Part shown: in pieces, positions 7,060 to 16,733 of the stretch
Numbering within the stretch: position 1 is the first letter of the stretch
Layout of the letters: each line of letters opens with the position of its first letter
DNA from: Azotobacter salinestris
GTDB taxonomy: Bacteria; Pseudomonadota; Gammaproteobacteria; Pseudomonadales; Pseudomonadaceae
Direction: 5' to 3'
Assembly (NCBI RefSeq): GCF_009363155.1
Contig: NZ_CP045301.1
Location: forward strand, 1-40,877
Length of the DNA stretch: 40,877 nt
Program-made: the position numbers and the translations under genes
The notes under the pieces: model-generated
What the model saw: only the letters and a program-made list of their open reading frames with translations
Told to the model about the DNA's origin: nothing
The model's database searches: none

Positions 7060-7521
7060 TCAGTGGGGAGAGCGATGGCCGAGAGCTCGGCCGATGCGAA
7101 ACGCCACCCAGGCCCAGTATTCGAGAACCGTGTCGTCCTCGCCAATCGAGAACGCCCAGATCGTCTTGTTGAATAGCGGATGCTCGTTTTTTCCGCCTTG
7201 GCGGTACTTGTCTTCCAACTGTTCGGCGCTCAGTCTGGCATCATTCAAATATGGGGTAATTAACTCGGCCTCGCTCGGAAGTTTCTTTTCACCGATGCGG
7301 AAGGCGAGCCAGGCCGGATTGACGTGAATAAAACGGGCAATCTTTTCAATATCGGAAAGGATGGGCTGAGTTGATCCGTTGGCATAATTGGTGAGTACTA
7401 GCTCGGAAATACCTGTACCCATCGAAATGTCGTGCCGCGTGTAGCCAGATCTATAAAGACAGGACTTCAGTCGACTGGCGAAATTGGAGCTGACACAATT
7501 AGTGAGAAAGAGAAGAGACAC
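7060..7521 (-). pseudogene. Phage-type Xre repressor, C-terminal domain lost
   Basis: The open frame carries an HTH domain (FASRLKSCLYRSGYTRHDIS then GISELVLTNYANGSTQP) followed by the helical segment seen in CI-like repressors (IEKIARFIHVNPAWLAFRIGEKK). The next stretch ends WAFSIGEDDTVLEY, where the S24 peptidase/dimerisation domain of such repressors would begin (WAFSIxDDSM). After that the sequence no longer matches the family. I place the start at the GTG at 7521 (VSLLFLTN), although the frame is open to 7593. It is probably a truncated prophage or plasmid repressor. No partner gene is visible. Confidence 0.6.
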
Positions 7522-7593
7522 TTTGAAACCCTCGCTGTCCGTGCGAGTTTCAATTTCAGGGGCTGCAGGGAAAACCCAGACCTTCCTTTTCAA

Positions 7594-7905
7594 TTAGCCC
7601 CCGCAGTCGGGAGGCTCGGGGGTTGGGCAACGAGCTACGCCCTAACCCATCCCCCGGCCAAAGCTGCCCGCTGCAGGCCAGCATCAAGGCCGCAGCCGCT
7701 CTCGGTGCCTTCGTCAGCCTTGAACCCTGCCCTTCCGCTTAAGTGAACCGCATCGTCCAGGGCCTAAGCGTGGGCGGCTATATCTCGGTACAGGACCGGC
7801 GCATTGTAGTGCACCGGCGCCTGCCGCAGCGATGGTAACGCGCACAAGTACATCAACATCGCAGCACACTGCGGGGCCATGGAGAAGCGGGCCATGGCTC
7901 AGTGC
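7594..7905. other. Region without a confident gene
   Basis: A short open stretch at 7741-7838 (starting GTG, reading VNRIVQGLSVGGYISVQD) follows in frame after a stop from another open segment. This suggests a decayed gene on the plus strand, but I do not recognise it. Nothing else is visible. Confidence 0.4.
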
Positions 7906-8856
7906 TTACTTGAAGGTCGCCATGTTGCCGTTTTTGGCAATGCACATTCTGCCGGTGTAAGGTCCCCCCAAGGGGCCGATCTGGTACTCGGCGTAGACAT
8001 GGATCACGTCAGGGTTGGTCAGGTTGGTGATGACCACGGGTGCAGCACCAAAGCTGTTTGCATTCCCCCTGCAGATGACCTGGGTGCCTGCCTCGTTTTT
8101 GATGTCGACATTCGGTGTTGAGGAATTAACGCTCACATTTCCATGATCATCGGCCGTCAGCATGGTGCGAGTAACGCTATTGTCCACTTTCCACGTACCG
8201 TCGGCGTTGTAGGTGACATTGAACGTGGTGTAGCCAGTGGTGGCGTCGCACAATGCTGCGTCGATTGAGGAGCTGGTGAAGTCCATAACCGTGCCGGCGG
8301 TGTAGGTACCTCTGTGTACATAGAACTTGAGCACCGGCTGGCAATCCAAATGGCTGTTTGGCATGACGGCCACAAAATTCGACAGCACCACCCCGCCATT
8401 GACCACTACGGCAGAACCGCCGTTGTACTGCTTAAGTGCCGAGTTGAAGGAGGGCGAGACAATGCGGAAGGCGCCGGGCTGCACATCAGTCATGATCGTG
8501 GGCGCTTGCAGACCCAAGCCCGGCGAAACCATCATCTGGGTGCTGTTGTTAGTGGGCGTACCGCCTGGTTGGGGGGTGAGGCCGATAGCCTGAATGGCGG
8601 AGGTGTAGCCTGAAGGTTCGCCGACAATCGGTGGATTGTGCTGCTCTTGCACACCCGCATAGTACTGCAGCTTCAGGGAAAAGCTATAGACGGTGCCGCC
8701 CTGCGAATGCGGCATTAGGGGTGTGGACAACAGGCTGTTGGAATACACCTGTTCACCGCCGATGTAGTTCGCCGGTTGCTGGAAGAAATAGAAGTTCTGA
8801 AGATACGGACTGTTGTTCGTGACATTGATTTGAATCAGGGTGTCTTCGTTTGCCAT
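7906..8856 (-). CDS. Unknown 316-aa beta-rich protein
   Basis: I do not recognise this protein. It starts MANEDTLIQINVTNNSPY, has no signal peptide or membrane segment, and is rich in Gly, Asn, Thr and Val, with alternating patterns that suggest beta strands. It has few charged residues and only four cysteines. The ATG at 8856 has AATGGAGT-like sequence upstream, a weak ribosome site. It is followed by a NarL-type response regulator and a tandem LuxR-HTH gene, all on the minus strand, so the regulators may control it. A surface, phage-like or inclusion-forming structural protein is possible, but no function can be assigned. Confidence 0.75.
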   Translation of the reverse strand: MANEDTLIQINVTNNSPYLQNFYFFQQPANYIGGEQVYSNSLLSTPLMPHSQGGTVYSFSLKLQYYAGVQEQHNPPIVGEPSGYTSAIQAIGLTPQPGGTPTNNSTQMMVSPGLGLQAPTIMTDVQPGAFRIVSPSFNSALKQYNGGSAVVVNGGVVLSNFVAVMPNSHLDCQPVLKFYVHRGTYTAGTVMDFTSSSIDAALCDATTGYTTFNVTYNADGTWKVDNSVTRTMLTADDHGNVSVNSSTPNVDIKNEAGTQVICRGNANSFGAAPVVITNLTNPDVIHVYAEYQIGPLGGPYTGRMCIAKNGNMATFK

Positions 8857-9071
8857 GTTGTGTTACTCCATTTCGTTCGTGTATGAACAGAGGTCCGCAC
8901 GGGATTGCGCGGCCGCGGCGACACTCTGTGAAACGATTCCTTTGCAACGTCGCCTGGAACAGATCATCGGCCGGCTCGGAGTGCAGCGCAGCGTGTTGTT
9001 GGCTGATTCGTGGGGAGTGCAAGTCTGATTCGGGCATCGGTATTTGTGCCGATATCCGCCGTAAACGGGCG

Positions 9072-9767
9072 CTAAAACAGCCCTTCGCGCAGGACATAAC
9101 GCGTCAGCTGTGCGATACCCTTGACCTTGAGCTTGGCCATGATGTGTTCGCGGTGGGTGTTCACCGTCTTGATGCTGATGTGCAGCCCTTCGGCGATCTG
9201 CCGGGAAGAAAGACCTTCCACCATAAGTTGCAGTATCTGCCGTTCCCGCAGGCTGAGCAGCTCGGCGGGAGCCCGGCAGCTGCCGGCGCTGAGTTCCCGT
9301 TGCTGGAAGATTAGGGAAGTGGCCAAATCCTGGCTCAAGTAGGCGCCCCCGCTGGCCACGATGCGGATGGCCTTGCTCAGCTCATCCCTGGCACAGTCCT
9401 TGATTATGTAGCCGGCGGCACCAGCAGCCAGCGCCGCCTGGATCCGCCGTTGCTCGCTGTGGGCCGAAACGCACAGCACCCGCGGCGAGCCGGCCCGGGG
9501 CAGGCGTGCCAAGGTGTCTAGGCCATTGAGCACGGGCATTTCCAGGTCCAAGAGCATGATATCCGGGGCCAGTTGGCGAACCAGGGCCAGCGCCTGCTCG
9601 CCGTTTGCGGCCTGGCCGACCACGTCCAGGTCAGTCTCCCTCGCGAGCAGGATCGCGAGGGCTTCTCGGAATAAGGTGTGGTCGTCGACCAGAAGAATGC
9701 GGACGGGGTCGCCCTGGCGCGGGGCAGTACCCCGGCCGACAGATACTGTGGTGTTGCGTTGCGACAT
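9072..9767 (-). CDS. NarL/FixJ-family response regulator
   Basis: A 231-aa two-component response regulator. The receiver domain (residues ~22-140) has the acidic pair in LLVDDHTLFREAL, the phosphoacceptor Asp in MLLDLEMPVLNGL and the Lys in GYIIKDCARDE. The C-terminal LuxR/GerE HTH (~165-228) contains SLRERQILQLMVEGLSSRQI and TVNTHREHIMAKL. No sensor kinase gene is nearby, so its input must come from elsewhere. It lies between the unknown 316-aa gene and a second LuxR-type regulator on the same strand. Confidence 0.95.
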   Translation of the reverse strand: MSQRNTTVSVGRGTAPRQGDPVRILLVDDHTLFREALAILLARETDLDVVGQAANGEQALALVRQLAPDIMLLDLEMPVLNGLDTLARLPRAGSPRVLCVSAHSEQRRIQAALAAGAAGYIIKDCARDELSKAIRIVASGGAYLSQDLATSLIFQQRELSAGSCRAPAELLSLRERQILQLMVEGLSSRQIAEGLHISIKTVNTHREHIMAKLKVKGIAQLTRYVLREGLF

Positions 9768-9854
9768 CCTTGTTTCTCCTTAGGCGGTCGGCTGCATCCT
9801 GTCCGAGCAAGAGAAGCCGCGACAATACCGCCGATGCCGTAGGTGAGTGCCGCT

Positions 9855-10329
9855 TCAGGGTATGGTCAAGCCTTGATGCAGGCAGTAGAGAGCGACTGCC
9901 ACGACGTCACCGACACCCAGCTTGCGGTAGAGGTTTTCCCGGTGCTTGCGCACAGTCAGGTCGCTCAGGCCTAGGTGGCGTGCTGCTTGCTTATTGGTGT
10001 AGCCGGTGGCGATGAGGCGAGCGACCTGGCTTTCCCGCAGGCTCAACGGGGCCAAGGGCATAACCCTTGGCAGTGCCTGTAGGCTGACAAAAACCGGCGG
10101 TGACCGCGTAGCAGGTCAGTTGCGCGGCGTTGTGCCGGCCCGTCTTTTCCAGCAGGTGGGTGCGGTGCTTGCGCACTGTGGACGCGCTGATGCCCAGGAG
10201 CCGAGCGATGGCCGGGCAACTAAGACCCTGAGCGATCAGGACCATGATCTGGTGTTCACGTTGGGTCAGCGGCGGATGGGGTGCAGACATCGACTCGGAG
10301 GTCGGAATGGTTGGGGCGGAAGATTTCAC
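9855..10329 (-). pseudogene. Regulator with two tandem LuxR-type HTH domains, frameshifted
   Basis: The upstream frame (from 10329) has one GerE domain: PLTQREHQIMVLIAQGLSCP, then STVRKHRTHLLEKTGR. The second frame (to 9855) has another: LSLRESQVARLIATGYTNKQ, then DLTVRKHRENLYRKLG. Between them a T5 tract in the minus-strand sequence (near 10090) would rejoin the frames if it were T4, reading GFVSLQALPRVMPLAPLSLRE. The original was therefore one ~157-aa protein made of two HTH domains with no receiver. If the shift is real, the second HTH is lost. A sequencing error in the homopolymer is the main alternative. Confidence 0.75.
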
Positions 10330-10430
10330 ATCAGGCTTCTAAATTCTTGGGTGAGCGGGCAGTGTCATGCGCCTATTACGGCTGCGAACGGATCATGCCG
10401 CTCACACAGGCTGTTGGTTGAAACTGCACT

Positions 10431-10755
10431 AGGGCCTGCCTCACGCCATCGCAGTGCCCACCGCAGATGTCCCGGATCGCCAAGGTTGCCTTGCTGGCCT
10501 TGGAGCGTTGTGTCGCTAACCTGCATGGCGTGAAGGCTGTCTTGGCGGATGGTAGCTATGCGGGCAAGCCGTTTGCTCAGGCGGTTGAGAGCCTGCTGGG
10601 GGCTCAGATACAGATTGCTAGGCGTATTGAACTGCACACCTTTGCCGTGATATCGCAGCGTTGGGTAGTCGAGCGCTCTTTTGCCTGGCTGGAGAAGTGC
10701 AGACGACTGTGGAAAAACGGCGAGCGATTGCACGGGCCAAGAATCATTGAGCGGC
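10431..10755 (+). pseudogene. IS5-group transposase fragment (C-terminal part)
   Basis: The sequence reads GLPHAIAVPTADVPDR in one frame, then after a shift near 10480 ALERCVANLHGVKAVLADGS and ISQRWVVERSFAWLEKCRRL. The last segment is the conserved glutamate region of IS5-group (IS427/ISL2-like) transposases. The N-terminal half is absent, and after KNGERLHGP the similarity stops. A decayed insertion sequence. Confidence 0.75.
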
Positions 10756-10987
10756 TGTCTGACCACGCCTGGCGCAGAGTAGAAAGTCGACGGTATGACC
10801 GTCCGTATCGTCGGCCCGGTATCACTTCGAGGTGCCGCAGGCTCTCAGTGGGTAGGCGACAGACCGCGTACACAGGCGCGCCTGTACCGCGGCGTGATCC
10901 ATAATCGCTGTGGCTTGGGCATCACAGTCAGTTCCAGCTCGCTCGCGATATTCCCGACTGCTGGCTCGCTTTCGCGAGCTGAGGTAG

Positions 10988-11302
10988 ATGAACTGCCCCA
11001 GGAATCTCGGGGGCTCTTTGGTTTGAGTCATGCCGCCAGGGCTGACTCGTCGAGTTGTTGATAATACGCCGCTTCAGCTTCCGCCGGCGGTATGTTGCCG
11101 ATCGGTTCCAGCAGTCGACGGTTGTTGTACCAGTCCACCCAGGTCAGCGTGGCCAGCTCCACGGCCTCGCAGTTCTTCCAAGACTGGCGATGGATCACCT
11201 CCGCCTTGTACAGGCCATTGATCGTCTCGGCCAGAGCGTTGTCGTACGAGTCACCCACACTGCCCACCGACGGCTCGATACCAGCCTCTGCCAGGCGCTC
11301 CG
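10988..11302 (-). pseudogene. IS3-family remnant: OrfB C-terminus plus right end
   Basis: On the minus strand the frame reads ERLAEAGIEPSVGSVGDSYD, then NALAETINGLYKAEVIHRQS and WVDWYNNRRLLEPIGNIPP, ending at TGA next to 11028. This is the catalytic C-terminus of an IS3-family OrfB. Beyond the stop, 10988-11028 ends in TGAACTGCCCC, which looks like the terminal inverted repeat of IS3 elements. The rest of the element is missing. A related fragment lies at 29697-29960. Confidence 0.82.
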
Positions 11303-11459
11303 GAGCGGATGCCGGCAGGCCGGACAGAGACAGCCGCAGGCCAAGCCGTGGTCGACCTCATGGGCACGGTAGAGTGTGCCGTTCTCGATCGCCGAACGGT
11401 ATCCGTGTTCCGTAGCTCATCCCTGCACCTCCGGCCGCTATCCTCGCCTGCGTGTTGCG

Positions 11460-11894
11460 CTATATCTGCCCGGTAATGGTAAAGAAGCCAGCCTCCTTGG
11501 CTACAGCGAGGTCCTGAACCACGAACGCCCTGCGCTCGTGGTCCCCCCAGATTCCCTCCGGGTTCGGCAGTTGCGGGAAGACCTTGTGTAATACGTACTC
11601 ACTGCACAGTCCGGCGATCTCCGGCAGCGATGTGCTCGGACGGTAGATCAACGATCTGGACCACCTCGGGGACATCCTCCAGGGAGTAGAAATCCCCTCT
11701 CCTGAGCTTGAGAACAGCAGGCCGCCCTCGAACTGGATGCTCGTCCATTCAGGATCGCAGTCATCGCCTCCATCGTCTTCGCAGGAGGGGACAGTGAAGA
11801 CGCTCAGGTAACGGCCATCCGCACGGAGCACAAGCCCTGTGAAAGACTGGCCGGGCTTGGCCTTAACAGCTTGGATCACATCGTCGAAGGTCAC
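11460..11894 (-). CDS. Hypothetical protein, possibly frameshifted
   Basis: A 144-aa open frame starting MTFDDVIQAVKAKPG that I do not assign to a family. The first ~65 residues look like a real protein, with the acidic, cysteine-containing stretch SCEDDGGDDCDPEWTSIQFE. Around residues 65-90 the frame becomes Ser/Arg-rich, while an alternative frame reads RRGDFYSLEDVPEVVQIVDL. A pair of compensating frameshifts or a broken gene is therefore possible. It has no clear operon partner. Confidence 0.5.
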   Translation of the reverse strand: MTFDDVIQAVKAKPGQSFTGLVLRADGRYLSVFTVPSCEDDGGDDCDPEWTSIQFEGGLLFSSSGEGISTPWRMSPRWSRSLIYRPSTSLPEIAGLCSEYVLHKVFPQLPNPEGIWGDHERRAFVVQDLAVAKEAGFFTITGQI

Positions 11895-12019
11895 ACATTA
11901 TCTCCTGATCAAACCCTCTGCTGACCACCGGCTGATGACCCGCAGGGAACAGCACTCCAAGCACTCATGACCGGCTCGGGTGTTGCTGCCATACCTGGCA
12001 TTCGCAGAGGGATACCCTG

Positions 12020-12292
12020 TCAGTTGAGGGCGTCTTTCAGGCCCTTGCCCGGCTTGAAGCCCGGCAGCTTGGCGGCAGCAATCTGGATCGCGGCTCCGGT
12101 CTGGGGGTTACGTCCTTCGCGGGCGGCGCGCTCCTTCACCTCGAAGGTGCCGAAGCCGACCAGGGTAACGGGCTCGCCCTTCTGCAAGGTGCTGGTGATA
12201 GCCGCAGTGAAGGCGTCCACTACTGTGGTGGCGGTCGTTTTCGGCAGGTCAGCGGAGGCAGCAACGGCGGCGATCAGGTCAGCTTTGTTCAT
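12020..12292 (-). CDS. HU-family DNA-binding protein
   Basis: A 90-aa histone-like protein of the HU/IHF family, which bends DNA and binds as a dimer. It begins [20 protein letters not shown] and contains the signature [20 protein letters not shown] that includes the DNA-inserting beta arm. The length is exactly that of HU. The arm is followed by [18 protein letters not shown], typical of HU-beta. It is divergent from the resolvase gene, and a plasmid-borne HU could assist recombination at the res-like site in between. That link is inference. Confidence 0.95.
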   Translation of the reverse strand: MNKADLIAAVAASADLPKTTATTVVDAFTAAITSTLQKGEPVTLVGFGTFEVKERAAREGRNPQTGAAIQIAAAKLPGFKPGKGLKDALN

Positions 12293-12396
12293 TATTCGGT
12301 TCAGGTTGGATTCGGCCCGCGAGTATAACCGGATAGAAGCTGTTCATCGGGCAACACCGGGCGGCCAGTATCTTGTTGGGCAGTCACTCCAGCACG

Positions 12397-12548
12397 ATTT
12401 GTCAGACAGCGTCTGACAAATGCGGTCATTCATGGCAGGTCAAAAACAGTGGTTTTTGACCATCTGCAAGGGCAGGCGCTTTTTTATGGTCAAAAAATAG
12501 GGTTTCAGTTTTGATATGCAATAAATTATTGCCCCTACGTTTTTGACC
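12397..12548. promoter_or_regulatory. Res-like recombination/operator region of the serine resolvase
   Basis: The 260-bp region between the divergent HU and resolvase genes contains several inverted repeats. One is perfect with 11-bp arms (12397-12407 and 12411-12421, GTCAGAC core). Another, GGTCAAAAAC and its complement, is at 12438-12461, and further copies of GGTCAAAAA lie at 12488 and (inverted) 12540-12548. GCAATAAATTATTGC is at 12518-12532. This multi-site layout just upstream of the resolvase gene fits a res site with an overlapping operator. The exact crossover site cannot be fixed by eye. Confidence 0.65.
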
Positions 12549-12561
12549 GTAGAGAACGTCC

Positions 12562-13140
12562 ATGGCCCGTACTTTCGCTTACTGCCGCGTCAGCACCCTC
12601 GAGCAGACTACCGACAACCAGCTCCAGGAGGTCCGTGCGGCCGGCTTCGACCTTCGGCCTTCCCGCGTCATCGTGGAAACCATCAGCGGGAGCGTCCCGG
12701 CCGATCAGCGTCCCGGTTTCCTGAAGCTCCAGGAGCGCCTTGAGGAAGACGACGTGCTGGTGGTGACCAAGCTGGATCGTCTGGGACGCAACGCCATGGA
12801 TGTTCGCGCCACGGTCGAGCGTCTGTCTGCCGCTGGCATCCGGGTCCACTGTCTGGCCTTGGGGGGTATGGACCTCGCCAGCCCGGCTGGCAAGATGACC
12901 ATGGGCGTGATCGCAGCCGTCGCCGAGTTCGAGCGCGACCTGCTGATCGAGCGGACTCAGAGCGGGTTAAGGAGAGCGGCTGCCGAGGGCAAGCGGTTGG
13001 GACGACCTCGTGCAGTGACCCTTGACCAGGTGCAGGCGCTCAAAGCTCAAGGGTTAAGCCAGTCTGCCGTGGCTGCTGAGCTGCAGGTTTCGCAGAGCAC
13101 GGTGAAACGTCTGTGGAAACCTTCAGCCGCCAATGTATAA
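12562..13140 (+). CDS. Serine recombinase (resolvase/invertase family)
   Basis: A 192-aa small serine recombinase. The catalytic N-terminal domain has the nucleophile serine in YCRVSTLEQTTDNQ, the active-site arginines in KLDRLGRNAMD, and the FERDLLIERTQSGL helix. The C-terminal HTH is LKAQGLSQSAVAAEL, then STVKRLW. The length matches Tn3-type resolvases and plasmid multimer-resolution enzymes. No transposase partner is adjacent, so it more likely resolves plasmid multimers or is left from a lost transposon. The ATG at 12562 follows an AGAGAACG region. A second, different resolvase is at 32954. Confidence 0.93.
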   Translation: MARTFAYCRVSTLEQTTDNQLQEVRAAGFDLRPSRVIVETISGSVPADQRPGFLKLQERLEEDDVLVVTKLDRLGRNAMDVRATVERLSAAGIRVHCLALGGMDLASPAGKMTMGVIAAVAEFERDLLIERTQSGLRRAAAEGKRLGRPRAVTLDQVQALKAQGLSQSAVAAELQVSQSTVKRLWKPSAANV

Positions 13141-13190
13141 GGAAATCCGCTACCGACACATCTCCTGAACCTTCAGCCCAAGCCGGGGTG

Positions 13191-13334
13191 ATGGCCGCTA
13201 TCGCGGACTCCATCGTCGGTTTCTACAACAACCTGTGCCTGCACTCCAGGCTGGGCTACTTGCCGCCCACTGTTCGCGAGCGGTAACAGGCAGAACCCCC
13301 TATCGGCGTGTCCGACATTACTTGACCACTACAC
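13191..13334 (+). pseudogene. IS3-family remnant (OrfB end and terminal repeat)
   Basis: 13191-13286 reads IADSIVGFYNNLCLHSRLGY, then LPPTVRER and TAA, the last ~30 residues of an IS3-family OrfB. The following bases GTGTCCGACATTACTTGACC and a short CACTACA end look like its right terminal repeat. The element end abuts the ATG of hsdM at 13335, so it may have replaced the original hsdM promoter region. Confidence 0.75.
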
Positions 13335-15284
<1,950 letters not shown>

Positions 15285-15418
15285 GTCGGGAATGGCCTGT
15301 GCTCTTGCAGGGTGGATCGCGCTTTATCGATCCCCCGGGCGGGGCCGTGCTGGATGTGAAAAGCGACATCCACCCCACAAGGCTGACCCCAAGGCGCTCG
15401 CTGTCGCAAACCGTGAGA

Positions 15419-15530
15419 TGCATCGGAAAAGGCCGCTTTCCATGCATAGGCATGCGAACGTGCATAGGAAAGCGGGGTTTCCTATGCATATTGAGCGGCA
15501 CATGCATAGAGAATGGGCCATTCCTATGCA
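15419..15530. promoter_or_regulatory. Three phased TGCATAGGAAA palindromes before the first fic gene
   Basis: Three 28-bp inverted repeats begin at 15419, 15461 and 15503, exactly 42 bp apart, with 14-bp gaps. The half-site consensus is TGCATAGGAAA and its complement. The middle palindrome has 11-bp perfect arms; the outer two are less regular. A spacing of 42 bp is four helical turns, which places all sites on the same DNA face. The array ends 17 bp before the fic ATG, just ahead of a strong AGGAGG. It is probably a cooperative operator. The binding protein is unknown; the winged-helix regions of the two Fic proteins are candidates. Confidence 0.8.
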
Positions 15531-15547
15531 CATGACAGGAGGCCGGC

Positions 15548-16630
15548 ATGACTGAGTTGCGGGCCTTGCAAGTGTTGGACGCCACGCGCTTCGAAACGCG
15601 GGCCATCCTGAAAAAGCTCAATTCGACCAGCCGCATATTGGCTGAACTCAAAGGCGTTGCCTCGTCGATCCCGCATCAGGGCATCCTCATCAACACCCTG
15701 GGCATGCAGGAGGCCAAGGACAGCTCGGCGATCGAGAACATCGTCACCACCCATGACGACCTGTTCCGTGACGATGCCTTTCCCGAGTCCGGAGACAACC
15801 TGGCCGCGAAGGAGGTTCTGCGCTATCGCCAGGCACTCCATGTGGGGTTCAGTTCGGTACGCAAGACCGGCCTACTGACCAGCAACCAGATCATCGAGAT
15901 CCAGACCGAACTGGAGCGCAACAATGCCGGCCTGCGTCGCTTGCCGGGCACCACTCTCAAGGACGGACAGGGGCGGGTCGTCTACACCCCGCCGCAATCG
16001 GCCAACGAGATCGTCAGGCTGATGCGCGATCTGGAGCAGTTCATCAATGACGATGAGTGCTTCGATGCCGACCCGTTGGTGAAGATGGCGCTGATCCACC
16101 ATCAGTTCGAGAGCATCCACCCGTTCTACGACGGCAACGGCCGTACCGGGCGCATCATCAACGTACTCTACCTGCTCAAGAGCGGATTGCTGGACATCCC
16201 CGTGCTCTACCTGAGCCGCTACATCGTGCGCCACAAAGCCGAGTATTACCGCCTGCTGCAGGCGGTGCGCGATCAGGACCGCTGGGAAGACTGGGTGCTG
16301 TTCATGCTCGCAGCCGTGGAGGACACCGCCCGCCAGACCATCGACACCGTCCAGGCCATCAAGCAGGCGCTGATGGACTATAAGCATCGCATCCGCGCGC
16401 AGCATAAGTTCTACAGCCAGGACCTGATCAACAACCTGTTCACCCATCCCTACACCAAGATCGAGTTCGTCATGCAGGATCTCAAGGTTTCCCGCCTGAC
16501 GGCTACCCGCTACCTGAACGAGCTGGCCGAGGCGGGTTTTGTCGAGAAGCGCAAGGTCGGCCGCTCCAACTACTACATCAACCTCGCGCTCAACGCGATT
16601 CTGACCGGGGAGAATCTGCGGGATGACTGA
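15548..16630 (+). CDS. Fic-domain protein (probable AMPylase) inside the type I RM locus
   Basis: A 360-aa class II Fic protein. The catalytic motif HPFYDGNGRTGR starts at residue 191. The N-terminal inhibitory helix motif SSAIEN (S/TxxxEN) is at residues 59-64, and its Glu would block ATP until relieved. The C-terminus (~285-350) looks like a winged helix (VSRLTATRYLNELAEAGFVE). Fic enzymes of this type transfer AMP to hydroxyl side chains of target proteins. An AGGAGG site at 15536-15541 gives a strong start. It lies between hsdM and hsdS, preceded by three phased palindromes and flanked by a duplicated piece of the hsdM end, so it was probably inserted into an existing hsdMS operon. Confidence 0.93.
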   Translation: MTELRALQVLDATRFETRAILKKLNSTSRILAELKGVASSIPHQGILINTLGMQEAKDSSAIENIVTTHDDLFRDDAFPESGDNLAAKEVLRYRQALHVGFSSVRKTGLLTSNQIIEIQTELERNNAGLRRLPGTTLKDGQGRVVYTPPQSANEIVRLMRDLEQFINDDECFDADPLVKMALIHHQFESIHPFYDGNGRTGRIINVLYLLKSGLLDIPVLYLSRYIVRHKAEYYRLLQAVRDQDRWEDWVLFMLAAVEDTARQTIDTVQAIKQALMDYKHRIRAQHKFYSQDLINNLFTHPYTKIEFVMQDLKVSRLTATRYLNELAEAGFVEKRKVGRSNYYINLALNAILTGENLRDD

Positions 16631-16733
16631 GTTGGCACATGCGGGCTTGATTAGCTTGCTGGCCGAGCAGATGGCCAGGGGCGCGGAGCTGGATCAGCTG
16701 ATCCGCCAGAAACTGAGGGGGGCTGGGGTATGA
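16623..16733 (+). CDS. 36-aa ORF duplicating the HsdM C-terminus
   Basis: A short frame begins at ATG 16623, overlapping the end of fic, and reads MTELAHAGLISLLAEQ, then MARGAELDQLIRQKLRGAGV. The second half matches the last residues of HsdM. In DNA, 44 bp (16668-16711) are identical to 15213-15256. It ends TGA at 16731-16733, overlapping the hsdS start as ATGA. It may be translated to couple hsdS to fic, or be only the scar of the duplication that accompanied fic insertion. Confidence 0.75.
   Translation: MTELAHAGLISLLAEQMARGAELDQLIRQKLRGAGV

Noticed and set aside
15419..15530. CRISPR-like repeat array
   Set aside because: There are only three imperfect palindromes with 14-bp gaps and no cas genes; operator sites fit better.
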